Source: Limosilactobacillus portuensis (GTDB taxonomy: Bacteria > Bacillota > Bacilli > Lactobacillales > Lactobacillaceae). Taken from it: DNA of 64,000 bases. Location: contig NZ_JABUXQ010000005.1 of assembly GCF_014838735.1 (NCBI RefSeq), positions 37,383-101,382 of the forward strand, in the 5' to 3' direction. Positions 52,692 through 61,771 of this stretch are shown here, piece by piece. The position numbers and the translations under genes are program-made. The notes beneath the pieces were generated by a model. It was not told where the DNA came from. It ran no database searches and was given only the letters and a program-made list of their open reading frames with translations. Each line of letters begins with the position of its first letter. The first letter of the stretch is position 1.

Positions 52692-53531
52692 ATGATGGTT
52701 ATGCCAATGCTAGGGTTAAAGGGAAGTAGTGATCAGCGGCAGATTGACGATCGCCTTCAATATCACCCTGACGTATATGAATTTTATACAAGTGCTGCTG
52801 ACTTTACACCTGAAGGGTATCAACAGCTTGATGAAGCAGTTCAATATGTTCAGTCAAAGGGAATTCAAAGGATTGTTATTCACCACCCAATGGTCTACCA
52901 CGAGTGGCACTCAGAGGTTGTTGCACCCGAAAAAAACTTTCCCGAGCTTTATCGTTTCATTGAAACATCAACTGAACAATTAATTGATCTAGCCAAAAAG
53001 CGAGATATCCAAGTGCTAGTCCACGGTGGCTATGCTGGTAAAGAAGTTCAGGAAATGGTTAACCTTTATTCAAGCACAGAAGAAGCTCGTCAAGCAGTTT
53101 ATAAGCGGTTAGATCGCTTTGCGAAGGCTGGCGGTCGTCATATTATGTTCGAAAATTCAATCGCACCAGTATTTGCGTACGGCCATCCCGAACAAGAAGA
53201 CGAGATACTAAGTCATGGCTACCGACTAGCATTCGATACTTCACACTGTTTCATTGAGATGCATGGTGATAATCACGCACTGCAGGCATCGCTTAAGCAT
53301 CTGCGTGATCACGTTGTCCACTACCACCTTGTAGATTCAATGGGACAAACACATGATAGTCTGCAGCTAGGTAAGGGAAAGATTGATTGGGCTCCTGTAC
53401 TAAAGCTACTGAACCCAGATGCTAGCAGCATCTACGAAATTAACCTTCGCGATCAATGGAATTGTCATGAACAGGTTGAAAGTCACCGTTATCTTACCAC
53501 CATCGCTAAAAAACTAATGCAAGGAGAATAG
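52692..53531 (+). CDS. TIM-barrel sugar phosphate isomerase/epimerase-like protein
   Basis: AP endonuclease 2-like TIM-barrel protein of 279 residues. Typical metal-site stretches are seen: VIHHPMVYHEW, VHGGYAG, HIMFENSI with Glu, LAFDTSHCFIE and VVHYHLVDSMGQTHDSLQLGKG with His/Asp. The reaction is not known. ATG 52692 is chosen because GGAAGGA lies just ahead of it; an ATG at 52659 would add an upstream extension. The next gene starts 1 bp after its stop, so they form an operon. Confidence 0.78.
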   Translation: MMVMPMLGLKGSSDQRQIDDRLQYHPDVYEFYTSAADFTPEGYQQLDEAVQYVQSKGIQRIVIHHPMVYHEWHSEVVAPEKNFPELYRFIETSTEQLIDLAKKRDIQVLVHGGYAGKEVQEMVNLYSSTEEARQAVYKRLDRFAKAGGRHIMFENSIAPVFAYGHPEQEDEILSHGYRLAFDTSHCFIEMHGDNHALQASLKHLRDHVVHYHLVDSMGQTHDSLQLGKGKIDWAPVLKLLNPDASSIYEINLRDQWNCHEQVESHRYLTTIAKKLMQGE

Positions 53532-53532
53532 T

Positions 53533-54636
53533 GTGAAAGTTAAAATTCAAAAAAACCACCTATCATTAATAATTGCTCTTTTTTGCCTGTACCTGGCAGT
53601 AAGGTACTGGCCCACAGTGGCTAAATTAATTGGGTCAGTTACTCGTGCCGCGATGCCGCTCTTAATTGGCGGAATTATCGCATATATTGTTAACCTTCTT
53701 CTCAATCAGTACGAGCATCTTTATTCCAGAACGTTTAAAACAAAGCGGGCTCAAAAATACCGACGATTATTCGGGATTGTCCTTTCCTACCTAACAATTA
53801 TTCTGATCCTAGTGATCGTCTCATCGTTAGTAATTCCGGAACTTATTTCCTGTATTAAATTACTAGTAGCTAATCATGGACAAGTTGTTAACCGTTTCGT
53901 AAGGTTTATTGAACACAATAAGGATCTAAATACCTTATGGAATAGTTTTGATTTAGAAAAGATTAAATGGAATCAGGTTGGCAAATACCTTACTACTGGT
54001 TTTGGCGGGACTTTTAAGGCAATCATTTCAACTGCATCATCGGTATTTTCAACTGTTGCGACTGCAGTGGTTGCTCTCTTTTTCTCCATTTACCTTCTAA
54101 TTTATAAGGAAACTCTAAGCCGCCAAATAAAACGGCTTATTAATGCCTACCTTCCTCGGTTAGGCAAGCATATCTTCTACGTTACCAAGGTTTTTAATGA
54201 TAGCTACAGCAGTTACATTGTTGGTCAATGTAAAGATGCCGCTATTTTGGGAATTTTCTGTTTTATTGGGATGAGTGTTCTCCGAATGCCATACGCGTCA
54301 ATGATTGGCGTGGTAACGGCGATTGGCGCCCTAATCCCCATTATTGGCGCAATTCTTGGTGCCGGAATTGGTGTAATTATTATCTTCGCAGTTTCTCCAA
54401 TTCAAGCAGGAATATTTTTAATCTTTATTATCATCCTCCAACAGCTTGATAACCGAATTACCTACCCGCTAGTTGTCGGAAAATCAATTGGCCTGCCTAG
54501 CGTTTGGGTCTTTGCCGCAGTTATTATTGGTGGTGGAATTTACGGTATTTTAGGAATGATGTTTACCGTACCGTTATTCGCTGCTATTTATAAAATTATT
54601 AAGACAGATACCCATAAACGCTTAGCAACTGAATAA
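53533..54636 (+). CDS. AI-2E family transporter/permease
   Basis: Membrane protein of 367 residues with about eight helices in the AI-2E (YtvI/PerM) family pattern, including GVVTAIGALIPIIGAILGAG and a hydrophilic central loop. Members export autoinducer-2, ions or other molecules; the role is not settled here. It starts with GTG behind AAGGAG, immediately after the TIM-barrel gene. Confidence 0.82.
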   Translation: MKVKIQKNHLSLIIALFCLYLAVRYWPTVAKLIGSVTRAAMPLLIGGIIAYIVNLLLNQYEHLYSRTFKTKRAQKYRRLFGIVLSYLTIILILVIVSSLVIPELISCIKLLVANHGQVVNRFVRFIEHNKDLNTLWNSFDLEKIKWNQVGKYLTTGFGGTFKAIISTASSVFSTVATAVVALFFSIYLLIYKETLSRQIKRLINAYLPRLGKHIFYVTKVFNDSYSSYIVGQCKDAAILGIFCFIGMSVLRMPYASMIGVVTAIGALIPIIGAILGAGIGVIIIFAVSPIQAGIFLIFIIILQQLDNRITYPLVVGKSIGLPSVWVFAAVIIGGGIYGILGMMFTVPLFAAIYKIIKTDTHKRLATE

Positions 54637-54640
54637 TTTA

Positions 54641-54690
54641 ATGGGAGAGTTCCTCTGGAGTCACACATGACTCTGGATTAACTCTCCCAT
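54641..54690. terminator. Bidirectional terminator
   Basis: GGGAGAGTT and AACTCTCCC outer arms with an inner stem CCAGAGTC/GACTCTGG-like, followed by T-rich sequence. It separates the AI-2E gene from the convergent DUF1836 gene. Confidence 0.8.
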
Positions 54691-54694
54691 ATTT

Positions 54695-55213
54695 TTATTC
54701 TTTTTCTGTTTTGTTATTATCCGCTATTATTTCTAGCAGGTATCGAGCCTTCAACCCAGCCAGAACAGCGTCAATTCCTAGAACCATTAATTGTTCATTT
54801 GACGAGTTGAAATTAGGGTTAGCTGGGATCGGCTCATTTCTTAACCGCGCATTAAGGACTTCCACAAACCGGTTATAAGCTTGCTTAGGATAATCCTTGG
54901 TGGTGACTTGAAGAATTCCTTGTCGAATATCATTAATCGTAAAAGTGTTTTTGAAAAAACCAATCAGCAATAAGTCAACGATTTGATTAACTGCATACTT
55001 TTTCTTAATTGGTGCCTGAATTGTTTTCTTTTTTACATAGTTGTTAATCATTGACTTAGTAAGGGGTTCCATCCCCAAACTCGTTAAATACTCATTAATT
55101 ACTGCTGCCACTTGATCAACATATAATCCCAAGCTTGGTAATTCTTCCCATTTTGGAAAATGCATCCGGGAGATCCCATTCTCCCAGCGTTTAAATTCTG
55201 TTAAGTTTGTCAT
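54695..55213 (-). CDS. DUF1836 domain protein
   Basis: Cytosolic protein of 172 residues of the DUF1836 family (opening around FPKWEELPSLGLYVDQV, MINNYVKKK, LLIGFFKNTF). Its helix-turn-helix-like N-terminal half suggests a DNA-binding or regulatory protein, but no function is known. Its ATG overlaps the preceding gene by 4 bp, so it is cotranslated with it. Confidence 0.78.
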   Translation of the reverse strand: MTNLTEFKRWENGISRMHFPKWEELPSLGLYVDQVAAVINEYLTSLGMEPLTKSMINNYVKKKTIQAPIKKKYAVNQIVDLLLIGFFKNTFTINDIRQGILQVTTKDYPKQAYNRFVEVLNARLRNEPIPANPNFNSSNEQLMVLGIDAVLAGLKARYLLEIIADNNKTEKE

Positions 55214-55758
55214 TGTTGACCTCCCTCGCTATTAACAATCCCAATTGACTGATTAAGGTAGCGGTTGGTTTCAAGAACCGTTTGGAAAATCGAGACTAGT
55301 TGGTTTATTCCTAGTTTATCGCCAGTCATCGGTTGACCTTCACCAACAACTGAAACACTTGTATTCATCAACGTCAATGGAGGAATACGGAAAATCGTAT
55401 ACGGGATCTCAAACTCATCAATCATCTTAATAGCATATTGATGCGCCATTATCATTGAACGTGCATCCTTACCATACCACTTCTCTACTTGCTCCAGTGA
55501 AGCATCGTCTGCTGTTCCGGGAATGCTTAACATGATAATTTTTATTGGTAAAAACGTGCTCTGATCTATTAAATCGGCTAATTCTTGAACTTCGTCATCC
55601 ACGTACTCGCTTGGTTTTGGTAACCAGCATAGAATATCTCCTGATTGAAATTGAACCTTGAAGTTTGTTGATACAATGGCATCCGGCACCTTCTTCATAA
55701 TTTTAAGTGCCAATTCATCCTCCCGGTTATCAACCAGTACTACTCTACCCACATGCAT
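55210..55758 (-). CDS. SDR-like protein lacking the dinucleotide motif
   Basis: Protein of 182 residues recalling the NAD(P)-binding SDR/NmrA fold: the second half FEIPYTIFRIPPLTLMNTSV and the C-terminal region are typical of YtfG/NmrA-like proteins. The N-terminal GxxGxxG dinucleotide-binding motif is missing (HVGRVVLVDNRED). It may be a degenerate, ligand-binding or regulatory relative. It follows an ABC-like gene by 14 bp and overlaps the DUF1836 gene. Confidence 0.55.
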   Translation of the reverse strand: MHVGRVVLVDNREDELALKIMKKVPDAIVSTNFKVQFQSGDILCWLPKPSEYVDDEVQELADLIDQSTFLPIKIIMLSIPGTADDASLEQVEKWYGKDARSMIMAHQYAIKMIDEFEIPYTIFRIPPLTLMNTSVSVVGEGQPMTGDKLGINQLVSIFQTVLETNRYLNQSIGIVNSEGGQQ

Positions 55759-55772
55759 TCCTCCTTAAACAT

Positions 55773-56639
55773 TTACCAAGTCATCAGTTCATCCTCCACC
55801 GTTGCGTCTTCAATTCGAACATCAGTAATTGTACTCTGCTCTAGAAGCGGCAGTAAGACTTGAATATTACCGGTGAAAAGAAAGCGTGTTTCTTTCGGGG
55901 CTTCCTCTAACATATGAGCTCCTAACTTTACCGCGTTTTCAACCGGAAAACCTGTTCCAATTATTGTTACTACACAGTCAACACTATCCAGCATTTCAAC
56001 ATTACGAGCAGATGTAAGATGACTCCCTTCAAAATAATAAATTATTTTAGAAAAACGCATCAATGTTGAAACGTCCTGGCTTGTAAAAATGACTAATGAG
56101 TCAGTCTTTTTAGTATAGTCAGCAACAAGGTCACTCATTGTTAGGCGACTATCTTCATCAAGACCATCAAAGGCATTATCAAGAAGAACAATCGGTCGAC
56201 ACCAAGAAAGGAGGAGCACAATTCGAAGCTTTTGCTGTTCGTCAGGAGTTAAGTCAGCAATTCGTCTTCCTGGAACAATGCCAAGTGATTCAAGCATTTG
56301 GTTAGTCTGATCAACAGTCAAAACATTTTGGTGGTGCTTAAGGGAATTCTTTACTGCTTTTAAAACAGTTTTCCCTTTCAGCTCAACATCATCAAAATGA
56401 GCTACTAGCGAGTTGCCGTGGCGACGATTTACTTTTCCCAATGGCTCACCGTTTACAAGTACTGCTCCCTCTTCAATGCTTCCCTGAGCATCTAAGAGTT
56501 GCTTTAATGCTGTTATCGCACCATTATCATTACTACAAAAAGCAATCACTTGTGGTGAAGTCAATTCTAATGAAACATTTTCAAGCTGATCCCCAGACTT
56601 AGCATCGAATGTTAAGTTATCTAAAACAATACTACTCAA
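55773..56639 (-). CDS. Degenerate ABC ATPase-like protein
   Basis: Protein of 288 residues with the shape of an ABC ATPase, but key catalytic residues are gone. The Walker A position reads SNDNGAITALK with no P-loop Lys, and the Walker B stretch IVLLDNAFDGLD has Asn where the catalytic Glu should be. The signature region is also altered (DLTPDEQQKLR). It probably cannot hydrolyse ATP. No partner permease is encoded beside it. The start is TTG 56639, seven bases after GGGAGG. It heads a three-gene unit with the SDR-like and DUF1836 genes. Confidence 0.65.
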   Translation of the reverse strand: MSSIVLDNLTFDAKSGDQLENVSLELTSPQVIAFCSNDNGAITALKQLLDAQGSIEEGAVLVNGEPLGKVNRRHGNSLVAHFDDVELKGKTVLKAVKNSLKHHQNVLTVDQTNQMLESLGIVPGRRIADLTPDEQQKLRIVLLLSWCRPIVLLDNAFDGLDEDSRLTMSDLVADYTKKTDSLVIFTSQDVSTLMRFSKIIYYFEGSHLTSARNVEMLDSVDCVVTIIGTGFPVENAVKLGAHMLEEAPKETRFLFTGNIQVLLPLLEQSTITDVRIEDATVEDELMTW

Positions 56640-56916
56640 ATCGAGTCCTCCCAAATTAAGAAACATTATAGATTAATTTTATCATGTAATTATATAAATA
56701 GACTATGTCATCGGTTTAAAATGATTTTTATATTTTACTAATTACTGATTACTTCAATATTTCTTAGGCTATTTTTTAGAGCTTAATGAATTTCACCATC
56801 ATTTACAATACTATTAGCAATCCTTAACAATAAAATAATTTATACTGTTATTTATCGCCCTATTCATCTAAAATAGATTAAGAATCAATTACGTTATAAT
56901 AGAAAGAGGATCTCAA

Positions 56917-57378
56917 ATGACATCAATGAACATTATTTATATCTCCATTGAGGGAAATACGCGTTCATTTCTTAGTCGTATGGAAACATACGCTAAGCAA
57001 CAACATAGTTTTAATCCCAGCAGCCCACTACTAAACCTTAAGGAAATCACTGACCAAACAGAACCAGCTAATGAGCAAGAACCATTCTTTGTTTTTGTTC
57101 CGACATACTTAGATGGTGGCGATGGTATTACTTCCGGCTTTACAGAAATTATGACCACCGCTCTAGGCGAATACATTGCTTATGGCGACAACGCTAAGAA
57201 GTGTCTCGGAATTGTCGGCAGCGGTAACCGAAACTTCAACGAGCAATACTGCCTAACTGCAAGAAAGTACGCTAAGCAATTTGATGCTCCTTTCCTTGCT
57301 GATTATGAACTTCGCGGAACCTCTCAAGATATCGAGGTTATCTACGATCGTCTTGCAAAGAGATGGAATGAAAAATAA
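56917..57378 (+). CDS. nrdI: NrdI flavodoxin of class Ib ribonucleotide reductase
   Basis: FMN-binding flavodoxin-like protein of 153 residues that activates the manganese-dependent NrdF subunit. Recognisable NrdI stretches are ISIEGNTRSFLSRM, FVFVPTYLDGGDG and GIVGSGNRNFNEQYCLTARKYA. nrdE, nrdF and nrdH are not adjacent, so NrdI is encoded alone here. The upstream 277 bp are AT-rich with no site I can assign. Confidence 0.88.
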   Translation: MTSMNIIYISIEGNTRSFLSRMETYAKQQHSFNPSSPLLNLKEITDQTEPANEQEPFFVFVPTYLDGGDGITSGFTEIMTTALGEYIAYGDNAKKCLGIVGSGNRNFNEQYCLTARKYAKQFDAPFLADYELRGTSQDIEVIYDRLAKRWNEK

Positions 57379-57398
57379 AGTGTGATCGATAAAAAATA

Positions 57399-57440
57399 AG
57401 AGGATGGGAAAAAACTAAGCGTTTTTTCTCATCCTCTTTC
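57399..57440. terminator. Bidirectional terminator after nrdI
   Basis: AGAGGATGGGAAAAAAC pairs with GTTTTTTCTCATCCTCT. The outer arms equal those of the terminator at 22617. Confidence 0.87.
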
Positions 57441-57612
57441 CATATTTAGCGCTCTCCGAACCTATAGAGTCTAATCGCGGGAATCCAAATAGGCTCACTT
57501 CGTATCGTAACTGAGGGACTCGAGCCTAACTACGAACGATTCTGATGATTTCATCATCATTCATCGTTCTAGGTTAGTCAACCGTCCCTCCGAGAAAGTT
57601 AATTCCCAGCTC
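57441..57612. repeat. Family B intergenic repeat (copy 4)
   Basis: It begins with TTTAGCGCTCTCCGAACC, the inverted form of the right end of copy 1, runs through CCAAATAGGCTCACTTCGT (shared with copy 3) and ends TTAATTCCCAGCTCC. The centre has GATGATTTCATCATC. Confidence 0.83.
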
Positions 57613-57617
57613 CTTAT

Positions 57618-58055
57618 TTAATCTTCCTGCATCAATTTACCACTACAAATCAACCAAGTGATTCCGTACTTGTCTACTACTTGACCAAGTTGATTATCAG
57701 CTGTTTGATTACCGAACGGAATTGTAACGCGCTGTTCATCAGAGCTTGCTACTTTATTAAATAACTGCTCTGCCCCAGCCTCATCTTCACCAAAATTAAG
57801 CATAATAGAAACCATTGACGATGGTTGGGGATTCGTCATCGTCGCGTCTGCACAAATTAGCTTCTGACCAGCAACCTGAAAAATGCCACGAAAAGTTGTA
57901 GTGCTTAACGAGTCAATATCCAATCCCAAGTTTTCCGCTTGCTCTTCACTAAGTGGCTGGTGATAAACAATTTCTGCATCAAAGTTCTGAACATAATAGT
58001 CCATCGCTTCCTTTGCATTCTCAAATGTTAAATATGGGTATATCTGTGCAGTCAT
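57618..58055 (-). CDS. VOC/PhnB-like glyoxalase-fold protein
   Basis: Cytosolic protein of 145 residues with the PhnB-type vicinal oxygen chelate fold (opening YPYLTFENAKEAMDYYVQNF, ending DKYGITWLICSG). It may bind small molecules or metals; no enzyme activity can be assigned. It is divergent from zwf and ends beside a family B repeat. Confidence 0.78.
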   Translation of the reverse strand: MTAQIYPYLTFENAKEAMDYYVQNFDAEIVYHQPLSEEQAENLGLDIDSLSTTTFRGIFQVAGQKLICADATMTNPQPSSMVSIMLNFGEDEAGAEQLFNKVASSDEQRVTIPFGNQTADNQLGQVVDKYGITWLICSGKLMQED

Positions 58056-58414
58056 GTTTTTCCTCCGTTAAAATCCTCTTTTTTGATTATATTGTTCATT
58101 TTGTGTCACGTCAAACAAGTGTCCCAAAATAAGGCATTGAAAATCACCTTTCTAATATATTAGAACGATCATTTTTTGATTTTTCATTCGTAATTTTGCT
58201 TAATTCTGTATAAAAAGCAAAAAAGTTTTGTTCTAGACCAATTATTTATCAATAGCGAATGTTCTTTTCATACGAATAAAGATCTCAGTTGATCCATTAC
58301 TTTTGTAAATAATTCATAGAGAAAACGTTTACCATTTTTAATGCAGAATTGCTGTTGAAAGTATATAATTGTAGCATTAGAAGATTTTCTGAATATTCAG
58401 AAGGAGTGAACATT
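58056..58414. other. Non-coding divergent region between the VOC gene and zwf
   Basis: This AT-rich stretch holds a perfect 16-bp palindrome TTCTAATATATTAGAA at 58150-58165, a -10-like TATAAT at 58364-58369 for zwf, and the zwf ribosome site AGAAGGAG. No further ORF or RNA structure is evident. Confidence 0.6.
58150..58165. promoter_or_regulatory. Perfect palindrome upstream of the VOC gene
   Basis: TTCTAATATATTAGAA is self-complementary and lies about 95 bp upstream of the VOC start and 250 bp before zwf. It may be an operator; it is AT-rich and could be incidental. Confidence 0.3.
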
Positions 58415-59893
58415 TTGGCTACAGAAAATAAGGCATTAATTACATTATTCGGTGCAACTGGTGACTTAGCTAAGCGGAAGCTTTACACTTCCCTTTTCAA
58501 GCTTTATCAAAAGGGCTACTTAGCTGACCACTTTGCATTACTTGGTACTTCACGTCATGAAATGAGCGACGAAGAATTCCAAGAAATGGTTTTAAACTCA
58601 ATTAAGGATATTCCTGCAAAGGATGGCGAAGCAGAAGCATTTTCTAAGCATTTCTTCTACTGTGCTCATGATGTTACTAAACCAGAACATTATGCTAAGT
58701 TGAAGGATCGCTTAACTGAGCTTGACAAGCAATTCGGTACTGAAGGTAACCGTTTATTCTACATGTCAATGGCTCCACAATTCTTCGGTACTATTGCTAT
58801 CAACATCAAGAAGCAAGGCTTATTAACTGATGATGGTTACAACCGTCTTGTTATCGAAAAGCCATTCGGTCGTGACTTCGATTCAGCTAAGAAGTTGAAT
58901 GACGAATTGTCACAAACATTCGAAGAAAACCAAATCTTCCGGATTGACCACTATCTTGGTAAGGAAATGGTTCAAAACATCCAAGCATTGCGTTTCGGTA
59001 ATCCAGTTATTGAAGCTCTCTGGAACAACCGATACATTGACAACATCCAAGTAACCCTTAGCGAAAAGCTTGGTGTTGAAGAACGTGCTGGATACTACGA
59101 CAATTCTGGTGCTTTACGTGACATGGTTCAAAACCACATCATGCAAGTTGTCGCTCAACTCGCAATGGAAGAACCAGTTGCCTTTACTGACGACGATGTT
59201 CGTGTTGAAAAGATCAAGGCATTACGTAGTTTACGTGTCTACACCCCATCACAAGCCGCTGCTAACTTTGTTCGTGGTCAATATGGTGCTGATGGCAGTC
59301 AACCTGATTACCGGCACGAAGATGGTGTTGATCCAGAATCAGGCACTGAAACATTCGTTGCTGCTAAGTTAATGTTTGATAACTACCGTTGGTCAGGTGT
59401 TCCATTCTACGTTCGGACTGGTAAGAAGTTAGCTGACAAGTTTACACGGATTGATGTAGTCTTCAAGAAGCCATTAATTGATATTTTCGCTAATCCAAAC
59501 TCTGGTAATGAACAAGCACTTCATTCCAACGTTTTAACTATCTTTGTTGAACCTAAGTCTGGTTTCGCTCTTCAATTAAATGCTAAGCACGTTGGTCAAG
59601 GCTACACAATTGAACCAGTTGACTTGAAGTTCCTCCAAAGCGACTCTGCCAAGAAGGAATCAACAGAACCATACGAACGTCTTTTCCACGATGCTCTTGA
59701 AGGTAACCACACTAACTTTGCTTCATGGGCTGAAATTGCTTATGCATGGAAGTTCGTTGATGTTATTCGGAACCTCTGGGACATCGAAAAGCCACAATTC
59801 CCTAACTACACTCCAGGATCAATGGGTCCTGCCGCAGCTACTGAATTGTTAGCTCGTGACGGTCGCAAGTGGGTTTACGATCTTAACAAATAA
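58415..59893 (+). CDS. zwf: Glucose-6-phosphate 1-dehydrogenase
   Basis: Oxidises glucose 6-phosphate to 6-phosphogluconolactone with reduction of NAD(P), the entry to the oxidative pentose phosphate branch. Length is 492 residues. The coenzyme motif GATGDLAKRK lies at the N-terminus, and RIDHYLGKE, with the catalytic His region, follows. TTG 58415 follows AAGGAG at a good spacing; reading back to 58349 adds a 22-residue extension with no family match. It is paired with gnd downstream to feed phosphoketolase. Confidence 0.94.
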   Translation: MATENKALITLFGATGDLAKRKLYTSLFKLYQKGYLADHFALLGTSRHEMSDEEFQEMVLNSIKDIPAKDGEAEAFSKHFFYCAHDVTKPEHYAKLKDRLTELDKQFGTEGNRLFYMSMAPQFFGTIAINIKKQGLLTDDGYNRLVIEKPFGRDFDSAKKLNDELSQTFEENQIFRIDHYLGKEMVQNIQALRFGNPVIEALWNNRYIDNIQVTLSEKLGVEERAGYYDNSGALRDMVQNHIMQVVAQLAMEEPVAFTDDDVRVEKIKALRSLRVYTPSQAAANFVRGQYGADGSQPDYRHEDGVDPESGTETFVAAKLMFDNYRWSGVPFYVRTGKKLADKFTRIDVVFKKPLIDIFANPNSGNEQALHSNVLTIFVEPKSGFALQLNAKHVGQGYTIEPVDLKFLQSDSAKKESTEPYERLFHDALEGNHTNFASWAEIAYAWKFVDVIRNLWDIEKPQFPNYTPGSMGPAAATELLARDGRKWVYDLNK

Positions 59894-59906
59894 CATAAAT
59901 TACCGA

Positions 59907-59946
59907 TAAGGTCTGAGAAGAAAATAATTTTCTTCTTGTCCTTTTT
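59907..59946 (+). terminator. Terminator of zwf
   Basis: AAGG...GAGAAGAAAAT pairs with ATTTTCTTCTTGTCCTT, ending in a T-run. Confidence 0.7.
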
Positions 59947-59950
59947 TGTT

Positions 59951-59979
59951 TTTACTTTCAAAGTCGTTTGCTGTATAAT
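59951..59979 (+). promoter_or_regulatory. Promoter of gnd
   Basis: -35-like TTTACT (59951-59956), 17-base spacer and perfect -10 TATAAT (59974-59979), about 45 bp upstream of the gnd start. Confidence 0.6.
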
Positions 59980-60025
59980 AATTATTGTGAAAATAAACAC
60001 AAGATTAGCTAAGGAGTGTAAGAAT

Positions 60026-61462
60026 ATGTCAGATCAAAAAGCACAAATTGGTGTTGTTGGTTTAGCTGTTATGGGTAAGAACCTCGCCTTAAACATTGAA
60101 AGTCGCGGTTTTACTGTTGGTGTTTATAACCGTCACCGTAACCGAACTGATGAAATGATCCGTGATCACGGTGATAAAAAATTAGTGCCAAGTTACACAA
60201 TTGAAGACTTTGTTAACTCACTAGAAAAGCCTCGTCGGATCCTGATGATGGTTAAGGCTGGTAAGGCTACTGATGCTGTTATCGATGAATTATTACCATT
60301 ACTTGATAAGGGTGATGTTTTAATTGATGGTGGTAACACTAACTTCCATGACACAATGGCGCGGAATGCTAAGTTAGATAAGTCCGGAATCAACTTCATT
60401 GGTATGGGTGTATCTGGTGGTGAATTAGGTGCCCTCTATGGTCCATCATTAATGCCTGGTGGTCAAAAAGAAGCTTATGACTTGGTAGAACCAATTCTTA
60501 CTAAGATCGCTGCTAAAGCTGAAGAAGACGGCAAGCCATGTGTTGCTTACATTGGTCCTAACGGTGCTGGTCACTACGTTAAGATGGTTCACAACGGAAT
60601 CGAATACGGTGACGAAGAACTGATCGATGAAAGTTACAATATCATGCGGAACGTCTTAAAGATGCCAGTTGACGATATTGCTAAAACCTTTGCTGAATGG
60701 AACAAGGGTGAACTTTCCAGCTATCTTGTTGATATTACTGCTGACATTCTTACCCGAAAAGACGACCTTGGCGATGACAAGAGTAAGCCAATCGTTGATA
60801 TGATTCTTGACCGTGGTGCTAATAAGGGAACTGGTAAGTGGAGTTCTGAAACTGCCCTTGACGGTGGTGCACCACAATCTGTTATTACCGAAGCCGTTTA
60901 TGCTCGTTACATCTCAATGATGAAGAAGGAACGGGTTCAAGCAAGTAAGGAATTACCTGTTGATACTGAAGCTGTTTCAATCGACAACAAGGAAGAACTT
61001 GTTGAAAAGATTCGTCAAGCTCTCTACTTCGGTAAGGTAATGAGTTACGCTCAAGGATTCGAACAAATGAGAATCGATTCTGAACGTTACGATTGGAACC
61101 TCCAATACGGTGAATTAGCCCAAATTTGGCGTGCTGGTTGCATTATTCGGGCCCAATTCTTACAAAATATTACCGATGCCTTCACAAAGAACCCTGATTT
61201 GAAGAATCTCTTATTTGATGACTACTTCAAAGACATTGCCAAGAAGTACCAAAAGGCTATTCGGGACGTTGTTTCACTTGCCGTAAAGGCTGGTGTACCA
61301 GTTCCATCATTAAGTGCTGCTATTAGTTACTACGACTCATTCCGTGCTGAAGTCCTTCCTGCAAACTTACTACAAGCACAACGGGATTACTTTGGTGCTC
61401 ACACCTACGAACGGACAGATCGTCCTGGTAACTACCACTACAGCTGGTACGAAGAACAATAA
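60026..61462 (+). CDS. gnd: 6-phosphogluconate dehydrogenase, decarboxylating
   Basis: Converts 6-phosphogluconate to ribulose 5-phosphate and CO2 with NAD(P) reduction. Length is 478 residues, as expected of the long form. The dinucleotide fingerprint [18 protein letters not shown] is at the N-terminus. The catalytic Lys region follows in [20 protein letters not shown], and the C-terminal tail contains [14 protein letters not shown] 60026 follows AAGGAG; upstream in-frame codons to 59936 lack a site. It provides pentose phosphate for phosphoketolase. Confidence 0.95.
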   Translation: MSDQKAQIGVVGLAVMGKNLALNIESRGFTVGVYNRHRNRTDEMIRDHGDKKLVPSYTIEDFVNSLEKPRRILMMVKAGKATDAVIDELLPLLDKGDVLIDGGNTNFHDTMARNAKLDKSGINFIGMGVSGGELGALYGPSLMPGGQKEAYDLVEPILTKIAAKAEEDGKPCVAYIGPNGAGHYVKMVHNGIEYGDEELIDESYNIMRNVLKMPVDDIAKTFAEWNKGELSSYLVDITADILTRKDDLGDDKSKPIVDMILDRGANKGTGKWSSETALDGGAPQSVITEAVYARYISMMKKERVQASKELPVDTEAVSIDNKEELVEKIRQALYFGKVMSYAQGFEQMRIDSERYDWNLQYGELAQIWRAGCIIRAQFLQNITDAFTKNPDLKNLLFDDYFKDIAKKYQKAIRDVVSLAVKAGVPVPSLSAAISYYDSFRAEVLPANLLQAQRDYFGAHTYERTDRPGNYHYSWYEEQ

Positions 61463-61485
61463 TTTAAACGAAGTTCCATTAAATT

Positions 61486-61521
61486 AAGGACTTATGATGA
61501 AGTCATCATAAGTCCTTTTTG
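61486..61521 (+). terminator. Terminator of gnd
   Basis: AAGGACTTATGATGA pairs with CATCATAAGTCCTT across a three-base loop and ends in a T-run. The rest of the 309-bp gap holds the lacS promoter. Confidence 0.9.
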
Positions 61522-61693
61522 TTCATCATTAAATAAATATTTACTAATCGCTCATTCTCCCTAGTCATTTTATTATCACTAAGTCATCGTTGCCTGTTAT
61601 ATTTCGCCTATTAGAACTATACCAATTGAACATTTTTTACCTAATGAGCAAATTATTTAGCAAATTTTTTCGTAAAAATTTACTAAAAGAATA

Positions 61694-61722
61694 TTGACAT
61701 CTTTTATGAAAGCGCTTAACAT
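61694..61722 (+). promoter_or_regulatory. Promoter of lacS with overlapping cre site
   Basis: -35 TTGACA (61694-61699), 17-base spacer, -10-like TAACAT (61717-61722). The cre-like TGAAAGCGCTTAAC (61707-61720) occupies the spacer and -10, so CcpA binding would block RNA polymerase. It lies 50 bp before lacS. Confidence 0.6.
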
Positions 61723-61771
61723 AATGGCTGTAAGTTATTATAAATGTTGATGCAGAAAAGGGGAGTCTACA

